From: an uncultured Streptococcus sp.
GTDB taxonomy: Bacteria; Bacillota; Bacilli; Lactobacillales; Streptococcaceae
DNA length: 7,817 bases
Assembly: GCA_900755085.1 (NCBI GenBank)
Contig: CAAEFF010000014.1
Span: 1 to 7,817 of the forward strand
Reading direction: 5' to 3'
The translations under genes and the position numbers were made by a program. The notes beneath the pieces were generated by a model. It was not told the origin of the DNA and made no database searches. It saw only the letters and a program-made list of their open reading frames with translations. This document shows, in pieces, positions 6,036 to 7,817 of the stretch; position 1 is the first letter of the stretch, and each line of letters starts with the position of its first letter.

Positions 6036-7310
6036 CTAAGCCCGGTCAGCTTTTGGTTCTGGAAGGATTTGGTACAACACAATCCCAAGAATTGTTGACG
6101 TTGCCACACCTGTGATTTGAAGACCACCAAGGTCAATCATCAAACCACCGATCCCTGATACCAAGATGACACTTGCAATCAAGAGATTCTTTTTATTATC
6201 AAAATCAATCTGATGTTCAACTAAAATTTTCAAACCGCTAGCAGCGATAACCCCAAAGAGGGCAATAGACAAACCTCCCAATACAGGAGTTGGAATAGAG
6301 TGCAAGAGTGCTGATAGTTTCCCGATAAAACTCATGACAACCGCAATCACTGCTGCGCCTGAAATAACGTAAACTGAGTAGACCTTACTAAGGGCCATAA
6401 CCCCAATGTTTTCCCCATAAGAGGTTACTGGAGGAGCTCCAAAGAATCCGGCAATAATCTGTGCCAAACCATCACCAGTAAGCGTATGGTCAAGCCCTGG
6501 ATCCTTGAAGTAATCACGCTCCGTCAAACTATTTAAAACCATGAGGTGACCAAAATGTTCCGTCATGGTCACAAAGGCAATCGGAGCCATGGTCAAAATC
6601 GCACTTGGATAGAGCTTAAAGCTATAATCCACAAATGGAATGTCAAAGTTTGGAACTTGAATCCAATGCGCCGCACTGACCTCTGAGAAATTGACAAAAC
6701 TATGTCCTGTCACCAAACCAAGAGCCACTGAGAAAATATAGCCCACAATTAATCCAAGTAAAATTGGGACGACACCGACAATCTTCTTGCCATACATGTT
6801 AAATAGAATAACCGCAAAGAGGGTCACCATCGAAATCAATAGAGCATAGCCGCTATAGCTTTTATTTAAGGTTGTCGCATCAGTGACTGCATTCGCCGCA
6901 AGATTCAAACCAATTACCATAATAATGGGACCAACCACGATTGGTGGAAGGACCTTATTAATCCAGTCTTTACCCGCATACTTAACAATCAGAGCCACAA
7001 ACAAGTAGACCAAACCACCCGCCATGGCACCTTGCGCAACTGCTGCGATTCCATCTGACTTCATCAGCATTTGCATCGCCGCAATATAAGCAAAACTAGA
7101 TCCCATGTAGGCAGGAATCTTATACTTGGTCACTGTCAAGTGAGCCAAAGTCCCCAAACCAGATGAGAACAAAGCAATGGCAGGATCAATCCCAACCAAA
7201 ATCGGCACCAGCACCGTCGCACCAAACATGGCAAACAAATGCTGGAAAGATAAACCAACCAATAAACCAGGTTTTGGCATATCATTCACATCATATTTAA
7301 CGTCATTCAC
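6036..7310 (-). CDS. pyrP: Uracil permease (NCS2 family)
   Basis: The protein has 424 residues and is a membrane protein with about 14 hydrophobic segments. It imports uracil, probably with H+, across the cytoplasmic membrane. NCS2 hallmarks include SFQHLFAMFGATVLVP in the first helix (Q23, H24), the IPAYMGSSFA motif (65-74), TMTEHFGH (248-255) and PPVTSYGENIG (293-303). E251 and E300 sit where the two uracil-binding glutamates of E. coli UraA lie, which favours uracil over xanthine. The start is GTG, 10 nt after a perfect AGGAGGT; a later ATG at codon 11 has no such site. The long leader carries a PyrR attenuator, supporting assignment as the pyrimidine-regulated permease. The gene stands alone here; other pyr genes are not in view. 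Confidence 0.94.
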   Translation of the reverse strand: MNDVKYDVNDMPKPGLLVGLSFQHLFAMFGATVLVPILVGIDPAIALFSSGLGTLAHLTVTKYKIPAYMGSSFAYIAAMQMLMKSDGIAAVAQGAMAGGLVYLFVALIVKYAGKDWINKVLPPIVVGPIIMVIGLNLAANAVTDATTLNKSYSGYALLISMVTLFAVILFNMYGKKIVGVVPILLGLIVGYIFSVALGLVTGHSFVNFSEVSAAHWIQVPNFDIPFVDYSFKLYPSAILTMAPIAFVTMTEHFGHLMVLNSLTERDYFKDPGLDHTLTGDGLAQIIAGFFGAPPVTSYGENIGVMALSKVYSVYVISGAAVIAVVMSFIGKLSALLHSIPTPVLGGLSIALFGVIAASGLKILVEHQIDFDNKKNLLIASVILVSGIGGLMIDLGGLQITGVATSTILGIVLYQILPEPKADRA

Positions 7311-7320
7311 GATCGTAAAA

Positions 7321-7327
7321 ACCTCCT
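7321..7327 (-). promoter_or_regulatory. Ribosome binding site of pyrP
   Basis: The minus strand reads TTAGGAGGT, a perfect Shine-Dalgarno that decides the GTG start 10 nt downstream. It is the strongest ribosome binding site in the window; the other genes use AAAGGA-type or TAGGAG sites. Confidence 0.85.
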
Positions 7328-7372
7328 AAAATTAAGATGCAACAAGCTATGGCTGAACAAAAACGTCTATCT

Positions 7373-7422
7373 TCGATGACCAAATCGTAAGGGAGTGCTT
7401 CATGCTCCATCATCGACGATTT
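7373..7422 (-). promoter_or_regulatory. Overlapping inverted repeats in the pyrP leader, role unknown
   Basis: Between the PyrR attenuator and the pyrP start, two 7-bp perfect inverted repeats overlap. AAATCGT (7416-7422) can pair with ACGATTT (7382-7388). TCGATGA (7410-7416) can pair with TCATCGA (7373-7379). They share a base and cross each other, so both cannot form as nested stems at once. On the plus strand the first is followed by CTTTTTTT and could end antisense transcription. Function is not established. Confidence 0.35.
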
Positions 7423-7453
7423 CTTTTTTTATCAAACCACTTTTCAACTATAC

Positions 7454-7479
7454 AAAAAAATCCCCCACAACAAGGAGAT
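7454..7479 (-). terminator. Attenuator terminator in the pyrP leader
   Basis: On the minus strand ATCTCC (7474-7479) can pair, with one G-U, with GGGGAT (7461-7466), followed by seven T. Its 5' arm is also the partner used by the antiterminator, as expected of an attenuator. The stem is short. Confidence 0.7.
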
Positions 7480-7560
7480 ACACAAAATATAGGCTGGTCT
7501 TCCCAGGCCTTTCATTTCCATAGCTCCTTGCCTGCCTCTCTGGACAGTATTAAAGGATTG
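7454..7560 (-). promoter_or_regulatory. PyrR-binding transcription attenuator of pyrP
   Basis: The leader RNA contains CUGUCCAGAGAGGCAGGCAA followed by GGAGC (7523-7547), a close match to the PyrR RNA-binding consensus UCCAGAGAGGCU-GCAAGG. The segment CAAGGAG (7524-7530) is perfectly complementary to CUCCUUG (7471-7477), forming the antiterminator. Using CUCC for the downstream hairpin at 7454-7479 instead gives termination. In the known mechanism, PyrR with UMP holds the first hairpin closed, frees the terminator, and stops expression when pyrimidines are plentiful. A small hairpin (AGGCCTGG / CCAGCCT, 7490-7509) lies between the halves. Confidence 0.9.
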
Positions 7561-7575
7561 ATTTGATTAGTCACA

Positions 7576-7604
7576 ATTATAGCAAATTATAGACGAATTT
7601 ACAA
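7576..7604 (-). promoter_or_regulatory. pyrP promoter
   Basis: On the minus strand TTGTAA (7599-7604) and a perfect TATAAT (7576-7581) are separated by 17 nt. Transcription would start near 7569 and run through the PyrR attenuator, giving a leader of about 260 nt before the GTG. Bases 7605-7694 upstream show nothing recognisable. Confidence 0.85.
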
Positions 7605-7694
7605 GAAAAATGACAGATGATACACTCAAATCCCCCAAAAAGTAATATTCATACGTTTCAGCGGCAAAGTTGAAAATAGCCACTCTGAGCTAAA

Positions 7695-7817
7695 AAAGAG
7701 GCTGGGACAAAAGTCCTAGCCTCTCAATTGTTTTTGGATTGTCGAGCAAGACGCAGTGGTTGAGTGGGCTCTACTAGGCTGATTTCATCAGCTTTTACAG
7801 CCCTACTAAACTGTGCG
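7695..7817. repeat. Dispersed intergenic repeat, copy 2 (cut by the window edge)
   Basis: This copy matches 3862-3984 over 123 bases with 3 mismatches and the same orientation. The differences lie in the loop and arms of the inner hairpins (ctacgctgattac versus ctaggctgatttc, and actcaac versus actaaac). The 3' part of the element continues outside the window. Like copy 1 it sits just upstream of a minus-strand promoter. Confidence 0.85.
7697..7724 (-). terminator. Terminator-like hairpin at the end of repeat copy 2
   Basis: This is the same 12-nt-arm hairpin as in copy 1, followed on the minus strand by TTTTTTAGC. It could end transcription of a minus-strand gene lying right of the window, which is not visible. 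The stem again has one A-C mismatch on this strand. Confidence 0.55.

Noticed and set aside
1..7817. CRISPR array, prophage, toxin-antitoxin or defence system
   Set aside because: No regularly spaced repeats, phage genes or small paired genes were found; the coding content is housekeeping plus one transposase end.

Overview
The window looks like chromosomal DNA of a Streptococcus, most likely of the mitis/sanguinis/parasanguinis oral group. The histidyl-tRNA synthetase, threonine synthase and DUF59 proteins have streptococcal character. Ribosome binding sites are of the AAAGGA type, extended -10 (TGnTATAAT) promoters occur, and a streptococcal-type intergenic repeat is present twice. The species assignment is inference.

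Layout from left to right. Positions 1-69 hold the N-terminal end of an IS30-family transposase reading off the left edge. A 12-bp inverted repeat masks its start codon. Positions 164-299 hold what I read as a CiaR-type small RNA gene (csRNA) on the minus strand. It has a TTTAAG-type box, a TATAAT, a 5' hairpin that displays an anti-Shine-Dalgarno loop, and a strong intrinsic terminator. Then come a HAD-family hydrolase (328-957) and a MATE efflux transporter (954-2231), overlapping by ATGA and read leftward. A perfect terminator hairpin separates them from threonine synthase thrC (2282-3766), which has its own extended -10 promoter. The thrC-hisS gap holds copy 1 of a dispersed repeat carrying a terminator-like hairpin. 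hisS follows (4080-5363). A divergent promoter region separates hisS from a DUF59/MIP18 Fe-S assembly factor (5534-5875), the only plus-strand gene. A bidirectional terminator lies between that gene and the uracil permease pyrP (6036-7310).

The 507 bases right of pyrP contain its 5' leader and promoter. The leader has a recognisable PyrR-binding attenuator (PyrR box, antiterminator pairing and U-tailed terminator). A further 140 nt of structured RNA of unclear role lies between attenuator and start codon. The window ends inside copy 2 of the dispersed repeat.

Most protein-coding genes here are housekeeping: amino-acid and tRNA charging functions, Fe-S maturation, pyrimidine uptake and efflux. 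The regulatory RNA content is the more interesting part. The best candidate for something undescribed at this locus is the CiaR-type small RNA at 164-260, which shares its terminator with the MATE-HAD transcript. Its nine-base loop is perfectly complementary to the pyrP ribosome binding site in the same window.
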